DNA of 64,000 nt from Pholis gunnellus (GCA_910591455.2 OU342806.1:6996275-7060274); one strand, 5' to 3'. Counted from the first letter of the stretch, positions 51,001-63,938 are shown. Notes: a model not told the origin generated them from the letters alone. Program-made: numbers and translations.

Positions 51001-54000
51001 ACCTCTCTTAAAACAGTTTGTAACGGTGCTGAGTTAATGAACAGAGAGGAAGTATTTGAATTTTGCTAAATAATTTATGACACTATAATGGTTGTAATTT
51101 TAAATCACTTAATTGCATAATCCCCTCATTCTGAAATTATTGACAGTCCTATCCTTTAGAGTATTTTGTTAATCCAAGAGATACAGGCTAAATCAAAAAT
51201 TCAACTGATCTTGCGAATGGAGTTAACTTGCGCCTTATTCTTGAGAATAAGGGGCAGTGATACACGAGTGTACGGCTGAGAGACAACAGGGCACAATAGG
51301 CCACCTGAGAGTCCCCCTTGTTCTTGATTGCCAACATACTGTTTGCGCTTTATGATACAGTATGAACTTTGGTGCTTACATTTTATGAAAACTCCTAAAA
51401 GTGCTCTGGGTAAAATCATAACAACTGAGCTCACTTGACAACTAATCCATCTCTGTGACAACTTGGCAAGCTGCATCCACTGATGGTGAGCAGCGCTGGA
51501 AAAAGGTAATGACTGGACATGAGTTGGGATTGTTTTGTCCAAATTCAACCACAATTCAACCAATAGCCTGAGTTGTTAAAGCCAGTGGTTCTCAAAGTAG
51601 GGTCTGGGAACCCATAGGGAACTGTAGCCCCTGCCAGGGGGTCTGTGAAAGGCTTTCAGAGTTGTTCATTTCAATATCATAATGTAAAAAATGTATTCTT
51701 TTTAATGATTCAATGCTTCAACGAATACTATTATACATTTTTAAATCTATAATAGTTTATAGATTATGCTCTAATCTAACAAATCTATCTTAGAATCTGC
51801 AAATATATTTAATACATGTCTAACTTATTTCTAATACACTTTTCTTGTGCTTTTCTTTCACATAACTATGACTGTAGGAGTGTAAAAAACAGGCAAAGTC
51901 AAATAATTCCAGGGGATATACATGAGGGGGTCCCCTATTTTTCTCCCTTGCCAACTTTGCGAACTGATGTCCTGTTTGTAGGCTGCGCCGGGCATTCAAA
52001 CCACACAAAACGTAAATTTATGAAACATACAATAGTTTGATGAGGCAGTCTATGTTCATTAAAAATCCTTGATTTAAGACAGATAAATGAGATAACCTCT
52101 ACATATTTCTAACGTAGCCTTCCTTTAAAACTACATTTTTGCATTGAATACACTGATTGGTTTGGTAATGCTGATGTTCGTCAGCCTGGTGAAGATAGTT
52201 TGGCGGTCCGCTGTCCTTTGAGGACCAGGCTCACCAAGGTGCTGAATAGATATATGGGTCTGAGGACAGTGAGGAGTGGTTGGAGTTGATGTGGATTGGA
52301 CAGATGGATGCTTCCATATGGGTTTACGTGCTGCTGACGCATCAATTATGGTGTAACTTGTACTTTAGTATCACGACAGGCAGCGCAAGCATCTGGCTTG
52401 GAGCCCTTTTAAGCCATATAAAGCCTGTTTGAGGACAAAGGCTTTGCGAATTAGAATTAAGGTTCTCCATCATAACTCTATTTTTTTAGTAAGTGGGTAA
52501 AATCTATTTATGGAGCACTATTACAATGCATACTACAAAGAAAGATAGAAAATGTAAAGATAATACTTAGACATTATTCAGAAAATCTAAAATAATGATT
52601 TCAGGAAAATATGTGAAAAATGCACATGAAAATAACATTATATAATGTGTCAAATAGCTCTGTGTCAAGTCTTGAAAAATAAAAACAACAAAGACACGAG
52701 TGTTTACCAGGCAGGGAGGATCTATTTAAAGACACTAAAGAGTTGCATAATGGGATGTGAAGGATCCAGTTTTTTCATGTAAAATCAGGACATCTTGGCC
52801 TCTACTCTTTTTAAAATCCCCAACTTTATGAAAGTGCAAGACTTATCTGCTGGCCTACCCTTTCAACTCAGGCGATTTCATATACCAGTCTATAAAAAGA
52901 ATCTCCGGTGTTTGGTGACCCTCTCCTGATTGGCTGAATCAGTACATGAATCATTTGAATCAGCACATGTAAATGTCAGTGCACCTATAATTTGATCTAG
53001 CTTGTTCATGGAACAAAATGTTCTTGAACTGCTGTAACTGCCTTTCCCACATAAGTGCTGCATGTTGTGGATACACTGTACACATGAAAAAACACAAACA
53101 TGACATCTATCACACAGTTGGACAGGAGCTCTATCAGCTTCCTGTTGAATGCGTTTCAAAAAGTGGCTTCTTATCCGATAAATCTGCAAACAGGTCTAAT
53201 GTCATCAGATGGATATGTGCGTAAGCTCTTGTTACAGAATGAACCTACTCCATTACACTTTGTTTGTGACTTTTAAATGACACAGCCGCGGCAGTAAGTG
53301 ACATTGTGTGCTGAAAATCTGCGACTGGGCTTAATCCTTCATGGGCTTTTCAGGTCGTAGCGAGATTAACCTGAGGTGGTCTGGCTGATTCCCTGCTGGA
53401 TCGGTTCAGCGCCACACTGGAAGAACAAGTCCCCAGTCTGTATTAACTTATTAAAGCAAGGTAGAGACTAATATAGAGGTCAGCCATCTGCCTGGAGTCT
53501 GTGGTTTACCTATAACATAAACCTAATCAGCTAATGTAAGCAATCATGAATCACTGCTGTGTCCAGTCAGTGTAAGGTTTCTATGCTCTTTGTTGCTAAC
53601 GTGACAGTGTGACTGTGCACTTTGTCGAAATCCAAGGTTGTCTAACGCGTCAAAAGTGTCAATTATTACTCACAGATCTTAAAAATACAAGCCATGTGTC
53701 GGGCTAAAACACGTGTCCTGATGGTAATGAAAATGCACCCGCATCAGATTGGAGTGGTGTGGTTAATGACACGCACTGTGTATTTAGTCTGTGGATAGTT
53801 GAGGACTCATCATATTGATTGTGTGTAAAGCCCCTCAGACACACACACGAACAGTAGATTAACAGGTTAACCTGATTTGTTTGGGCAGAACGGTTTAACA
53901 GAAGGTTTGTGGGAAATGAAGTAGAGGCTTTGGTCACATTGATGTTGAAACTGTTACAATGTGTCTCATCATTTGTCTGAAGTATGACATCCAAAACAAA

Positions 54001-55855
54001 ATAACGTGACTATCAGTGAGAAGTGCCTCTTTTAGATAGATAACACTATTAAAATAAATCCAAAACTTAAAAGAGATTTAAACAAGATAATCAACGAGAC
54101 AATATCACATTTTGTATCTTATCAGCTATGCATACTTCAAGATGTTTGTTCATTGATTAGCCATCATATCAGAACACAGCAAGATTATCCAATTTGAACC
54201 AACATTTAGCATTTGGCCGACTGTGTCTCTTGTGATCGGTAATCAAAATGGCAAAAGATGAAACAACTTTGCCGGCACGTCAAAGAAGAGATGAAATAGG
54301 TAAAAACAGCACAATGTTGTCCACTAGAATCCTATTACCACACACACAAATCTGCTATTGCGCATAAGTTCTGCCACTACACACCAACCATTGCTGTCTT
54401 TATGCTGCTGCCAAAACACAAAGTTAAGCTTAGAACTGGTTTGCAGGATTTGGCACAGCAACGGTTTGTAATAACTTTAGTGCTAAACTGAGTGTGACAA
54501 TCACATCATGGCAGATTACACTAAACTCATTGAAGGACAAACTCAGTCATAAAACTGTCATGCATCATAATAATCCCCTTTTTGTTATCTTAGAAAATGT
54601 ATTGTGTTTTATGTGTTTGGAATGTTGATTCTTGGGCCTCTTTGGAAAGAACATTTTAATCTCAGTGGGTTATTTTACCTGAATAAAATGACTTCAAATC
54701 AAGACATTGGTGCCTGTCAGAGACTGTGACCAAAGACAAAAAGCCCCTTGCTGGTGGTTAGACAATGTAAACCTAATTAGGCATAAAAAAAAGAGGAGAA
54801 ACAAAAGGTAGATGGTGGTATTTGTGTGTGTGTCACTGGTCTTTACCACCAAACAAATGCATGTAAATTTGGCAGAGGCCCGTTGGAGTGTCCACAGTCT
54901 GTTTTCAATCAGGCGTTCCTTATCTGGAACATATTTTTCCTGCAGAGGAACTGAAACAGAGTTCATCTATCACTGGAGATGTTGAAATGCTGTCTGGATA
55001 CTTTTGTGTTTGTGCAATTATGCTCTGGTGTTTGTTTTTTTTGAAATACTTAGAATAGTTGCAAATGCGTTAACTACTTAACTCCCATCAAGCAAGGCAG
55101 AAGAATTTGTTGGTGAACCAGTAATCCAGCAGTGAAAAGGAGCGAGAGAGGTGGAGGACGAGCTTCCTCTAAGCAAAGAGAAACCTCTTTGCAAAAGGGA
55201 GTTCGAGCTACATTTCATCTTTTGTGTCCCAGATTGATGACCTCTGAGATGGATGATGTTCTGTAGTGCTGTGTGGCATTGTCTTATCCTGGCCGACACA
55301 AAGAGGGGGAACACTTATCATCTCAGGCTTATGTATGGAGCAGGGGGCAGGGGTTGTCAGAATTGTGAAGAGGGTCCAGGAGGGTGGGGGGTGCTGGGGG
55401 TCCCCCCCCCCCCCTTCGATAAAGCGTGGTGGAGATGGGTTAATGACAGCAGAGGCAGATGGAGAGAGCCGTCTCCCATGACGACGCAGCCAGAACCTCC
55501 ATACTGAAGCCAGAGAGGGATGGATACAGAAAGACAAGGAGAGAAATAGAGGAAGGGGGCCAAAAGGAGAGAGAAGTGGACTGAAAATAAGATTTGTGCG
55601 TGTGTTTGGATGCCAATCCGTGCTTGTTGTGCTCTTTGTATTAATGCATGTGAGGTGCTGTTAGGTGACTTTAAACAGGCGGTTTGTTGCTCAGGTTCGT
55701 GTTCGCTTCTTAGCTAAACTGTGACTTGCTAGCAGGTGGCCCAGGTCTGTAGAGCTTGGTTTAGGATTAGGCTTTCGGACATTGTTTGGTGGGAATGGTG
55801 GTGTGAATACAAAGGGATTAGTGCAAAGGGTTGCTTCATTGAATGTGAGTTTGTA

Positions 55856-55856
<1 letters not shown>

Positions 55857-55915
<59 letters not shown>

Positions 55916-55923
55916 GGGGGGGG
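55857..55923 (+). repeat. Interrupted (GT)n microsatellite ending in an 11-base G run
   Basis: GT repeats at 55857-55880, an ATAT interruption, GT again to 55912, then G at 55913-55923. Low complexity on both strands. Confidence 0.9.
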
Positions 55924-56580
55924 TTCTGAAGTTGATGGATGAATTGGATAGCCACCAGAATAAAACATTTTCCTCTAATTAGGCAAAAACAATAGAAATG
56001 AAAATGTAAACCATATCAAAACAATAATGATGGAATAAAAAATGAATACAAAATAACAGCGTTGTTCAGGTCAGCAGACATCCCTGCTGATTTTTTGACT
56101 CTATTTTCAGAGAGAGCATAGCAAATAAATGAATACATAAATAGAACAGTAAACTGTTAAAATTTGAATTTGAAAGTGTAAACCGCCACCATGCTTGAAA
56201 AGAGGGAAACATAGGTTTTCTCCAGTTCCCACGTTCCTCCCCTAATGCACCGGAGAGGAAGAAAAGCCCCACCAAAATCATCTCAATGCCTCCAACCATG
56301 TGCCACCATTAGGGACACACAAAGGGAGATCTGACAAATGACCATTTTAACGTCCCTCTTTGACTTTAATGAATTTATACGTTATCTGGCCCTAATGGAG
56401 GCTGAGGGTGGAGGGGCTGGCGCAAGGCCATAACAAATGAAAAGCTCTGATTAGTGTAGAACGAGTGGAGGAAAAAAATGCCATTCATCTTGGTTAGCAT
56501 CCTCCTGTGCTCTTTTATGGGGCGCTGTTACAAGGACGGTGGAGCCGGGGGTGCTTGTCCCATTAGCGGGGCAGCCCAAA

Positions 56581-56605
56581 GGCCCGCTGAGTGGTCAAGC
56601 GGGCC
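56581..56605. other. Perfect GC-rich hairpin
   Basis: GGCCCGCT (56581-56588) and AGCGGGCC (56598-56605) are exact reverse complements with a nine-base loop. It lies in a local GC-rich island between atf6 and the candidate first exon at 57567. No T run follows, so it does not look like a terminator. Function unknown. Confidence 0.6.
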
Positions 56606-57300
56606 CGGCGTTGACGGAGCGTCTGCCCGCTCCGCGGTTCAGAACTGTGAATGCCTCAGTGCGGCTTGACTCCTGAATAACCTTCTGAGGTACCGGGAGC
56701 TTCACCCCTCCATGACCCCGCACTCTGAAGAGGGGTGTGTGGGGGGACTCCGGGGGGTACCCAGACCAGGACTCACACTAGCAGTATGTAAACACTGGAG
56801 TGATCCCCTCGAAGAAGGAAGGACGGCAGGAGATTAAAAAACAAGTGTTTTGCATTTGACATTTTTAGAAGCATCACATTATAGATTTAATGGACTTTAA
56901 GCAATCCCCGATTAGATACTTAATTCGATTAAATAGCACCGATCCACAAGGACGATGTGGGAGCTGAAAAGCTGTTTTAAATTATGCTACAACACATTTA
57001 AATAATTGCAAATATCGTTGTAGACATTAAAAGTATCATGACAACCAGTGTTTGATATGACTGGTCAAAATAATCACAATAACCTAAAATAACATGGTTT
57101 GTAATCTAATCTAAATTGATAGCTATATGCTATCAAATCTGCTGGCATCACTGATATGTTTACATTTCCTTATTAGACCTACTGGCTGCAGTTCTTTTTC
57201 AGTATTGTGTTGAGATCTGTCAGATTGTGTTGAAACGCGATTTAAAAATGGGGTTGCATTCAAAAGCACCACCGTATCTCACTCTTTTTTTTCCCCCTAC

Positions 57301-57566
57301 TGTCGCGATTCCTGGAAGAAACATTTTACTGTGAAAATATTGCAACACAGTGTCACTGCAGGAGAGATGTTTCGTCACGATCGCGTTGGAGTTTGATATC
57401 GACCACTGTTGTCATTGGGAGAAGCCCTGTTTGGCCGCCCCCCCTCCCCCTTCGCTGGGCCCCCGTTGTGGAGCCGCCTTGCAGAGTTCAGTCGGGCTGC
57501 GAGAGGAATGCGCTGGGATGCGGAGCAGCACCAACCGTAGGAAATCGACGCAACAACTCGCCCAGT
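57301..57566 (+). promoter_or_regulatory. CpG-rich promoter/5' UTR before candidate first exon
   Basis: CpG density rises sharply (CGATCGCGTTGG, GGCCGCC, GGAGCCGCC, CGACGCAACAACTCGCC) just before the ATG at 57567 and stays high to about 57950. This is typical of a vertebrate developmental gene promoter. No TATA box is obvious. Confidence 0.4.
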
Positions 57567-57597
57567 ATGGACAGTAATGATCCGTATTTACACCTCA
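57567..57597 (+). CDS. Candidate first coding exon, possibly retinoid X receptor gamma
   Basis: The ATG at 57567 gives MDSNDPYLHL and then a perfect donor (A|GTAAGT) in phase 1. The short N-terminus resembles the start of teleost RXR gamma proteins as I remember them (an M-D-x-N/H-D-x-Y-L-H-L pattern). RXRG lies in the same human chromosome region (1q23.3) as ATF6 and OLFML2B. The remaining exons are outside the window, and ten residues are too few for a firm call. Confidence 0.4.
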
Positions 57598-57890
57598 GTA
57601 AGTTCGCCTCAAAGATGTATTTATAGCCCAGTCTGTCCGCTGTGTTCTTCGCTGAGCTGCTGCATGTTGTTTTGAGTTGGAGAGTGCGTTCGCTTCATGG
57701 CGTCTTCTCCCCAGCCTGCGAGCTGTGCGCGAAAGCGTCCGCGGACTTTAACCGCCGACTCCCGTCTGGGAATCCGCTTATTCTGCTATTTCTTCTCGTT
57801 GATAATCGTTTTTTTTTGCAACTGTTCCGATTGAAACGTACGCCGCGACCGACACAAAAGTCAGGTGATCGAGGTTGTGCCGGTCAGGCA

Positions 57891-57903
57891 AGGTCAGAGG
57901 TTG
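57891..57903 (+). promoter_or_regulatory. DR1-like nuclear receptor half-site pair
   Basis: AGGTCA, one spacer base, then AGGTTG: a perfect half-site and a second with two mismatches. Preceded by GGCA, it also reads GCAAGGTCA, an extended monomer site. It lies about 290 bases past the candidate RXR-like first exon. Confidence 0.3.
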
Positions 57904-60900
57904 GCACTTTAATTGCGCGTATGTAATTTATGGCGCTTGTCGCGCGTCTCTTGCTAAACTGTTTCAGACAGAAACAGAATTTATTGGTCTGGGATGGCCG
58001 TCAGATCCACGAGTGAAATGCATGAAACTGCGTTGAGGAATGGCGGAGCTCGACTGATGAACAAACTTGTACTTGGGGGTAAAAAGAACGACGCGCCCAG
58101 GTCACTATACCCAGCTGAATGACAGCATGATGTGGTTTTGCTCGGTAAAGCTGAACTCTGCTCTGACTCGGCGACTTTGCCCTTGAACCCAGCTGATGCC
58201 TTTTTCTTTTCTATTACTAGCAGTTTTGTGGCAATCCTCAGAGACAAGGGAATCGGACTCCACTGTGGAGTTTCCAACATGTGGGATACACTCTGTACAA
58301 ATCCTAATTTTATCGTGCCAAATAATCGCCAGGCCTCTGTTTTTGTTAGCTAAACCTTTCTTCTTCTTCCAGATTAGACTCTATCTGGAGGCTGTGAGCG
58401 CTTCACTGAGTCACACACTGTATGCATCATTTATCATGTGATGTTTTTTTTTCTCTCACTGAAAGATACACTCATTGTTAAACCCCACTGCAGCACAGAT
58501 ATGCCATGTGCTTCTAAACCAATGCCTTCTGTGAAGGGGGGCCATGAGCAATAATAGTGTGGCTTTACAAGGAAACAAATAAAAACTGCTGTTGGAAGAT
58601 TAAAGAAAACTGTGCAACCCCTTTATGGTATCGCAGCTATCTCGGCACCATTTTGAGGGGCTGAAAAATTGTTTCCATAATGAATGTGACTCCCCGGGGA
58701 ATGAGGGAGACATCTGGATTGGAGAGCTTGTGGAGGGAAGCCCGCAGCGTACAGGAGTAACAGAGAGGTCCCTCTGGGCTACACAGGCCTTCTTGTCTGT
58801 CTTTGAAGACTAACTCTGATCAGACAGTTGTGGCATCTAAAGGTTTATGCACATCAGGACAGCATGAGACTAGTGTATTATTGTGCAGATATGTTATTGA
58901 GCCTTTATTAATAAGTACGAGATATTTGTTAGTCATGTCGTCCCCTGCTAATGCTGTTTGCCCGATGTTACTCTCTGGTAACAGCGACATACAACTGTCT
59001 GTAAAAAAAAAAAGAAGCTTTTCTTATTTACATTCCTAGTGCCTTTGATGGCTTATTCAATTGTTTACACGGTATTTATAGTTTTTAAAAACTGCTCATC
59101 TCAAAGAATTGGATCAATCTTGGTCTCAATGAAGATTAAGCTCCAACAGTAATGCTGTTACAGCTTTCCTAGCCGACAATGACTTGCAATCTTGATATTG
59201 GTCATTTTTTAAAAGTACTGGTTATAAAATAGTATCAGCTGAACTCTTATCTGTTAGTGCTTTCACATTCTATAAGTTAATAAAGCACTGAGCTGTTTAT
59301 GAGTGAAAAGCCACAACCGCTAAAAGATAATTTCAAGGAAGAACTGTTCTTGTTTTGCCTGTGAGTGTTAGCCCCCCCCCCCCCCCCTAAATATGATTTA
59401 TGATGTATTTTTGCACCAACAGCCCTCACACCGAAACATGTACAAAAACAGGGCCACTAACTCCTTCGGTGGGAGAAGATCGCTCTAAAATGAATCTGTC
59501 ATTAGTGTGAGGCAGATTCGAAGCAGTCAGGAAAACAGTCTGGTGTGTGGATTGTTTCGTGATCCACTCGGCTTTTCCCTGACACGGTATGTTTCAGCAA
59601 GTTTGATGCAGGCCTGCCCCCGGGCTTTAGGTTGAATCAGCATTTTTCTCTCTCGGCATTTAAACATTTTTTTTTCCGTCAGTGGAAGTGATTCTAGACG
59701 AGCTGACGAGCACCCACACAGGGAGAGTGTATTTAGCTCGCAGATCGGGGAAGTCATGGCAAAAAGAAGAACGGCATGGGAGAGTGAAGGGAGAAAAATA
59801 AAGGGGAAGTGTGTGTGTGGGGGTGGAGAAAGAGGTCACCCTAGTTGATGTGAACTCTCATCACTTGCCAGGGGTCAGTGATTCACCTCCCAGTGCACAC
59901 TCAGAGGGTCACACACACGCACACAGTCACACACTCATGCCTAAACTTCACAGCTGCAAATATATGGACCTCCTATGTATAGCTTGTTGCTCAGCAAAAT
60001 GTGACCGTGATATCATGTGACTTAAAGAATGTGGGTGGTGCTATTTGACTGTGAAGTGCCGGCAGTATTAAACCTGCTCTCTTAACAGGCCGATCCCTGC
60101 ACAGAGCATTCCCCCACCCACTCCTACAGAGTTAAAACAAACCACACAGGTAGAGAGGGGTGTGGCTCTTCGCAGGTATTTGCTCGAGAATTGTGTAGCT
60201 TGAGACCTGCAGAGCCTCAACGCCGACACACGCATTAGCACACACTGCGCACAATGGGTTTATTCCCAGGCACTTTTGATTGAGTGTGTGTATTTATGTG
60301 TCGGAGAGGCTGCTTTTCTACAGAGTGTGTGTGAGAGTGGGTGCTAATTGTGAGAACAGGATGAGGAAGAGAAGGGGCGTAAGGAGGCCATTCTCTGGGC
60401 TAATTGCCAGTAATTAGTCATTAGTGAAGAAGGTCAAAGCCTTGATTTAATTCCAGCTTTAATCAAGCAGAGAACCTTGAAAGGCTCACGGGCTGCAGCG
60501 GTGTTAGGTTATCACATAGCTTTTTCATCATGTATTACACATCCCTCTCATCTCAAGCGTGTATCTATTTCAGTGTTTGCTTTTAATTAATGAATCAATC
60601 GCAAAGGCATAGCAAATAAATACATGGCAACATCACATGTTGAATAAATGACAGTGTGTCTCAGTGCAGAGTAAATGCAACAGACAGCTGTTGGTGAGTC
60701 TCCAAAACCAAAATTATTCCCAGACATCATCTTTAACAATAAGTGGCAAGTAAAATGCCACGTCGGGCTAGTAAATCCATCAGCTCACCTGCCCGATCGG
60801 GAAAATGGTATAAAAGGATTAAACACATTATATTGTTGGATTGTTGTTATTGAAGCATTAACATGTCAGCAGTACTTTAATGTTGTAGTTGGTTGAGGTG

Positions 60901-61376
60901 GAGTTTATTTTAACTCCCTTATTTACTGTTGGGTAATTTAATCTATTTAGACACTATTTATAAACCAATTACATGTTTTATATGTAAAATACTAATGTGC
61001 TACTAAATGTGGCTGTCGCATAAATGTGTCGAAGAAGTTTTATATTTTCCTCAGAAATTAAGTGGAGTTGAAGTATAAAACAGCAGAAAAATGAAATACT
61101 CAAGTAAAGTACAATTCGTATGCACGTAGGTGCTTTCCACCAATGTGTACATAGTTGTACAACATCCTTTGATATACCCAGATAGTGCGGAAATAATTTG
61201 TCAATTAATAAATTGCTCAATCAATAGAACCATTTATGAACAAAATGTAATTTTCTGAACTTACAGACTTACTGAAATAATAGCTGTTTTATTATTTGCC
61301 TTTAACCACTTAGTCATTATATCCACATTGCTGATTATAATGCAAAAATATGATTGTGTAAATATCTTGTAAAAGC

Positions 61377-61414
61377 ACCAAATACCTCAACACATCAATA
61401 TTGAGGTATTTGGT
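61377..61414. repeat. 14-bp perfect inverted repeat
   Basis: ACCAAATACCTCAA (61377-61390) is the exact reverse complement of TTGAGGTATTTGGT (61401-61414); the loop is CACATCAATA. It lies next to repeat-like sequence (TATCGCGATATTTG, CATATTGCCCAGCCC), so it may belong to a mobile element. Confidence 0.65.
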
Positions 61415-61439
61415 CAAAAGTATCGCGATATTTGATTTT

Positions 61440-61545
61440 CTCCATATTGCCCAGCCCATGATGGGCTTTTTCATTATTTCAGACATTTAAAAGACTTAAC
61501 CATTAGTCGCTTCATCATACAATTAATTAACAGATTAATCAGCGA
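61440..61545 (-). repeat. Tail of the percomorph repeat family
   Basis: Words: TTTTCATTATTTCAGACATTT, AAGACTTAACCATTAGTCGC and AATTAATTAACAGATTAATCAG match the terminal part of the family seen at 32560-32960 and elsewhere. Confidence 0.5.
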
Positions 61546-63676
61546 GGGGAGATTTATGGCTCAGTACAAGTTGGTTTGACTGACTGGGCAAAGAGTTCTA
61601 CTCGGCACTCTGAGCTCCACAGGAGCACGAATGGCAGCAACAGGTAACAGCTAAGTACATTATGTCTCATTAAACCTCTCCACCGAGGGACATGAAGAAC
61701 AGGCTGAAAACCTCGCTCGGCTATTTTGAGTGCTGTTTTAGTGTGCCGCTCCTGTCTCACGCCTAAATGCATTAACACCCCAAGCACACTTGAAAAAAAC
61801 AACATCTTTTTCTGCTTTTTTCTCATTTGCTTTTTTCAAATGCCATTTCCTATAAATGTCCACCCAACTGAGTGTGTTGCATGATAATGTCCTTGTTTTT
61901 CCGAGAGGAAGACGTAAAGAGAAAAGTGTCTCCTCTAGAGATCAGTTTAGCGGGGCAAACTAGCGGAGTCATTGCTTCTCTTTCTCTCAGTCAAGTCTGT
62001 ACAAAATGTACAATTTGTAGACACAAGTTCATGACACTGGCTACAAAATAACAATTAGGTTATTAACCAGTTCAGAATAAACATTTAAGAGTGTACCACA
62101 AAATAAAGGATGCCAGTTATCCTCCTCCCACGTTTTCATAGATACTATGATCTATGAATGCTAATTATGGCTCTCAGGACTAATTTAGCATGTATTATGT
62201 GGGCCACGACACAGTATTATAACACAACGTCCATTTAAGGAGGACTGCATTATTTTAGCTTCTCCCTGCGGGATTTGCCAAGACTGAAAGAGAGACAGCA
62301 TGTGTGTCTCCTCCTTCTCCGTCCTCCCGTCTTCTTGTGTCTGTCGGCTGAGTCTCTTGCCAGTTTACTGTCACTGAGGGGATCTGGTTACTGGTGGCTA
62401 CCCTTCAAGCACTGTATAGACATTCGAATCCAGCCTCATGCAGGTGCACAGCACAAGAAAACTCTGTTGAGTCATGTCGAGTAAAATAGATGCACACATG
62501 TTGGGGAAAGCTTCTCAAGTTTTGAGCAAATGCCTGTTCCCCAAAGCTTGAAGGGTGCCCATTTGATCGGATGGCAGGATAGATTAAAAGGAGCAGCTGC
62601 AGATTAAAATCAGTGCCAATTTTACATTTATTGCCTCAGGCTATTTTCTGGGGATAGTGATATGACAAACTTCCATGACCAAGAATGCATGCTGCCTCAG
62701 ACATTGTTGACCTAAGTTAACTCCTACTTTTCGCAGGCTGAGTTTAGTGCCGTTTGTTCCACTAAAACCATTGTAGTACTGTTTTTTAAAGCCTGTTTTG
62801 ATACGCAAAGTCTTGAAACGGTCAGACTGATGATTGAATCCATCCCTGCGTGGGCCTTCTTCGTTGATTTAGGCTCCCTTAGGGTTTGCCATGTATTGTT
62901 CCTCGTTGCCTTTAAGGTATATTTTTGGCCTGTGTTTGCATCTGGGTTTTCACTTTGCTGTGTGTTTGCTTGACTATCCTAGTGCACTGAAACAGACAAT
63001 TCCTGACTTCCTGGAATGCTATAACACTTGTTAAACACACAAACATACTAACAATGTGCACGTAGGCAACCTGACATACCACTACAGTACCATTAAGCAT
63101 GCATGCGGCTGGCACAGTTATTTCTTGGCATTGAGGGAAATTAAAACTGTTATGAGGGGCATACAAGAGGTAATTATTTAGCTTCTTGATACTTCCAGTC
63201 ACCTTCTTTCTCAGCAGTCATCTCCCATTTATACCACCTACATATTAGACAGAAAGCTTGTGACTAATATTCAGCAAAAAGGAAGAAAGTGGGGATATCT
63301 CTCATTGAAAAATGTCATTCGACACATAATAATCTCTGTTCTACAGGAACATCAGCGTCGTACTGTCTCCCCATGCTCTCCAGTCTCGGCCCCTCTTAAG
63401 AGGGAGTAATTGGAAACGTGTGCTTGTACTCACTACACAAGTGTGAGCCCATCCACCATGAGCACCCTCCTCCCTCGTGCCAGTCACGCTTGTTCTGCCA
63501 GCTGCAACATGTGTCGCTGTACGGATAGTTTTACCGACGCTGACAGAAAGAGACGCACGGTGTTAGTGGGCGTGTGGTAGAGCTGATTTGTGCAACGGTC
63601 GGTCAGTAAACAGTTGCCGTTGGATTGATCTCTGGGGAAGGATAATCTGGGTAATCCTATAACAGGCGCTCGTGGA

Positions 63677-63711
63677 CCCCGCCTCTTTTGCTCTTCACTA
63701 ACGCCCCGCCC
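63677..63711 (+). promoter_or_regulatory. Two GC boxes, candidate internal promoter
   Basis: CCCCGCC (63677-63683) and CGCCCCGCCC (63702-63711) are Sp1-type boxes 160-200 bases ahead of an ATG with a good donor. They suggest a second promoter for the gene that starts at 57567 or a separate gene. Confidence 0.35.
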
Positions 63712-63871
63712 ATTTTCCACGTCGATCCGTTTGTTCCTGTTCTGTCCTGAAAAGTCGTTGATGTCTGGAGTATCCACATAATTTTTTTTTTTAGTTTGTC
63801 TCCGAGCCAACACTTGAGTCCTGGTCCTGGGTGACTGGCGTCCTGCCAGCGCCACGCTTGCACCCGAAGGC

Positions 63872-63938
63872 ATGTGGCACCCCATGGCATCCCCTGCAAC
63901 TGGAGGCAGCCCCAGGAAGGAGATAGGTTATGGCCACT
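63872..63938 (+). CDS. Candidate alternative first coding exon (partial gene)
   Basis: Two in-frame ATGs (63872 and 63884) are followed by an open frame reading MASPATGGSPRKEIGYGH from the second, then a good donor (T|GTGAGT) in phase 1. The phase equals that of the 57567 exon, so both could splice to the same downstream exon. I do not recognise the peptide. The rest of the gene lies beyond the window. Confidence 0.25.

Larger units (their letters stand above)
51001..57300. other. Intergenic region upstream of atf6, no gene recognised
   Basis: It is AT-rich in the first 4 kb. A degenerate repeat-like piece (GTGGTTCTCAAAGTAGGG, CCAGGGGGTCTGTGAAAGG) lies at 51583-51652. C or G runs occur near 55400-55414 and 55913-55923. 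A GC-rich stretch at about 56540-56760 carries a perfect hairpin. A DUSP12 gene, the human neighbour of ATF6, was not found here. Confidence 0.45.
57598..63871 (+). other. First intron of the candidate gene (or intergenic), non-coding
   Basis: About 6.3 kb with no recognised coding exon. Contents: a DR1-like element (57891-57903), a 15-base C run (59373-59387), AT-rich homeobox-like motif clusters (60405-60480), a 14-bp perfect inverted repeat (61377-61414) and a repeat tail (61440-61545). Large first introns with regulatory elements are usual for nuclear-receptor genes, but this is inference. Confidence 0.4.

Noticed and set aside
56478..56669. 63-codon frame with a signal-peptide-like start
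   Set aside because: The hydrophobic start is short, the remainder is low-complexity GC-driven sequence, and there is no splice or poly(A) support.
62425..62440. tRNA B-box-like word (ATTCGAATCC)
   Set aside because: No matching A box, acceptor stem or anticodon arm could be placed around it.
63484..63885. 133-codon minus-strand frame near the window end
   Set aside because: It lies opposite a GC-box promoter-like region and shows no recognisable family; chance openness in CpG-rich DNA is more likely.
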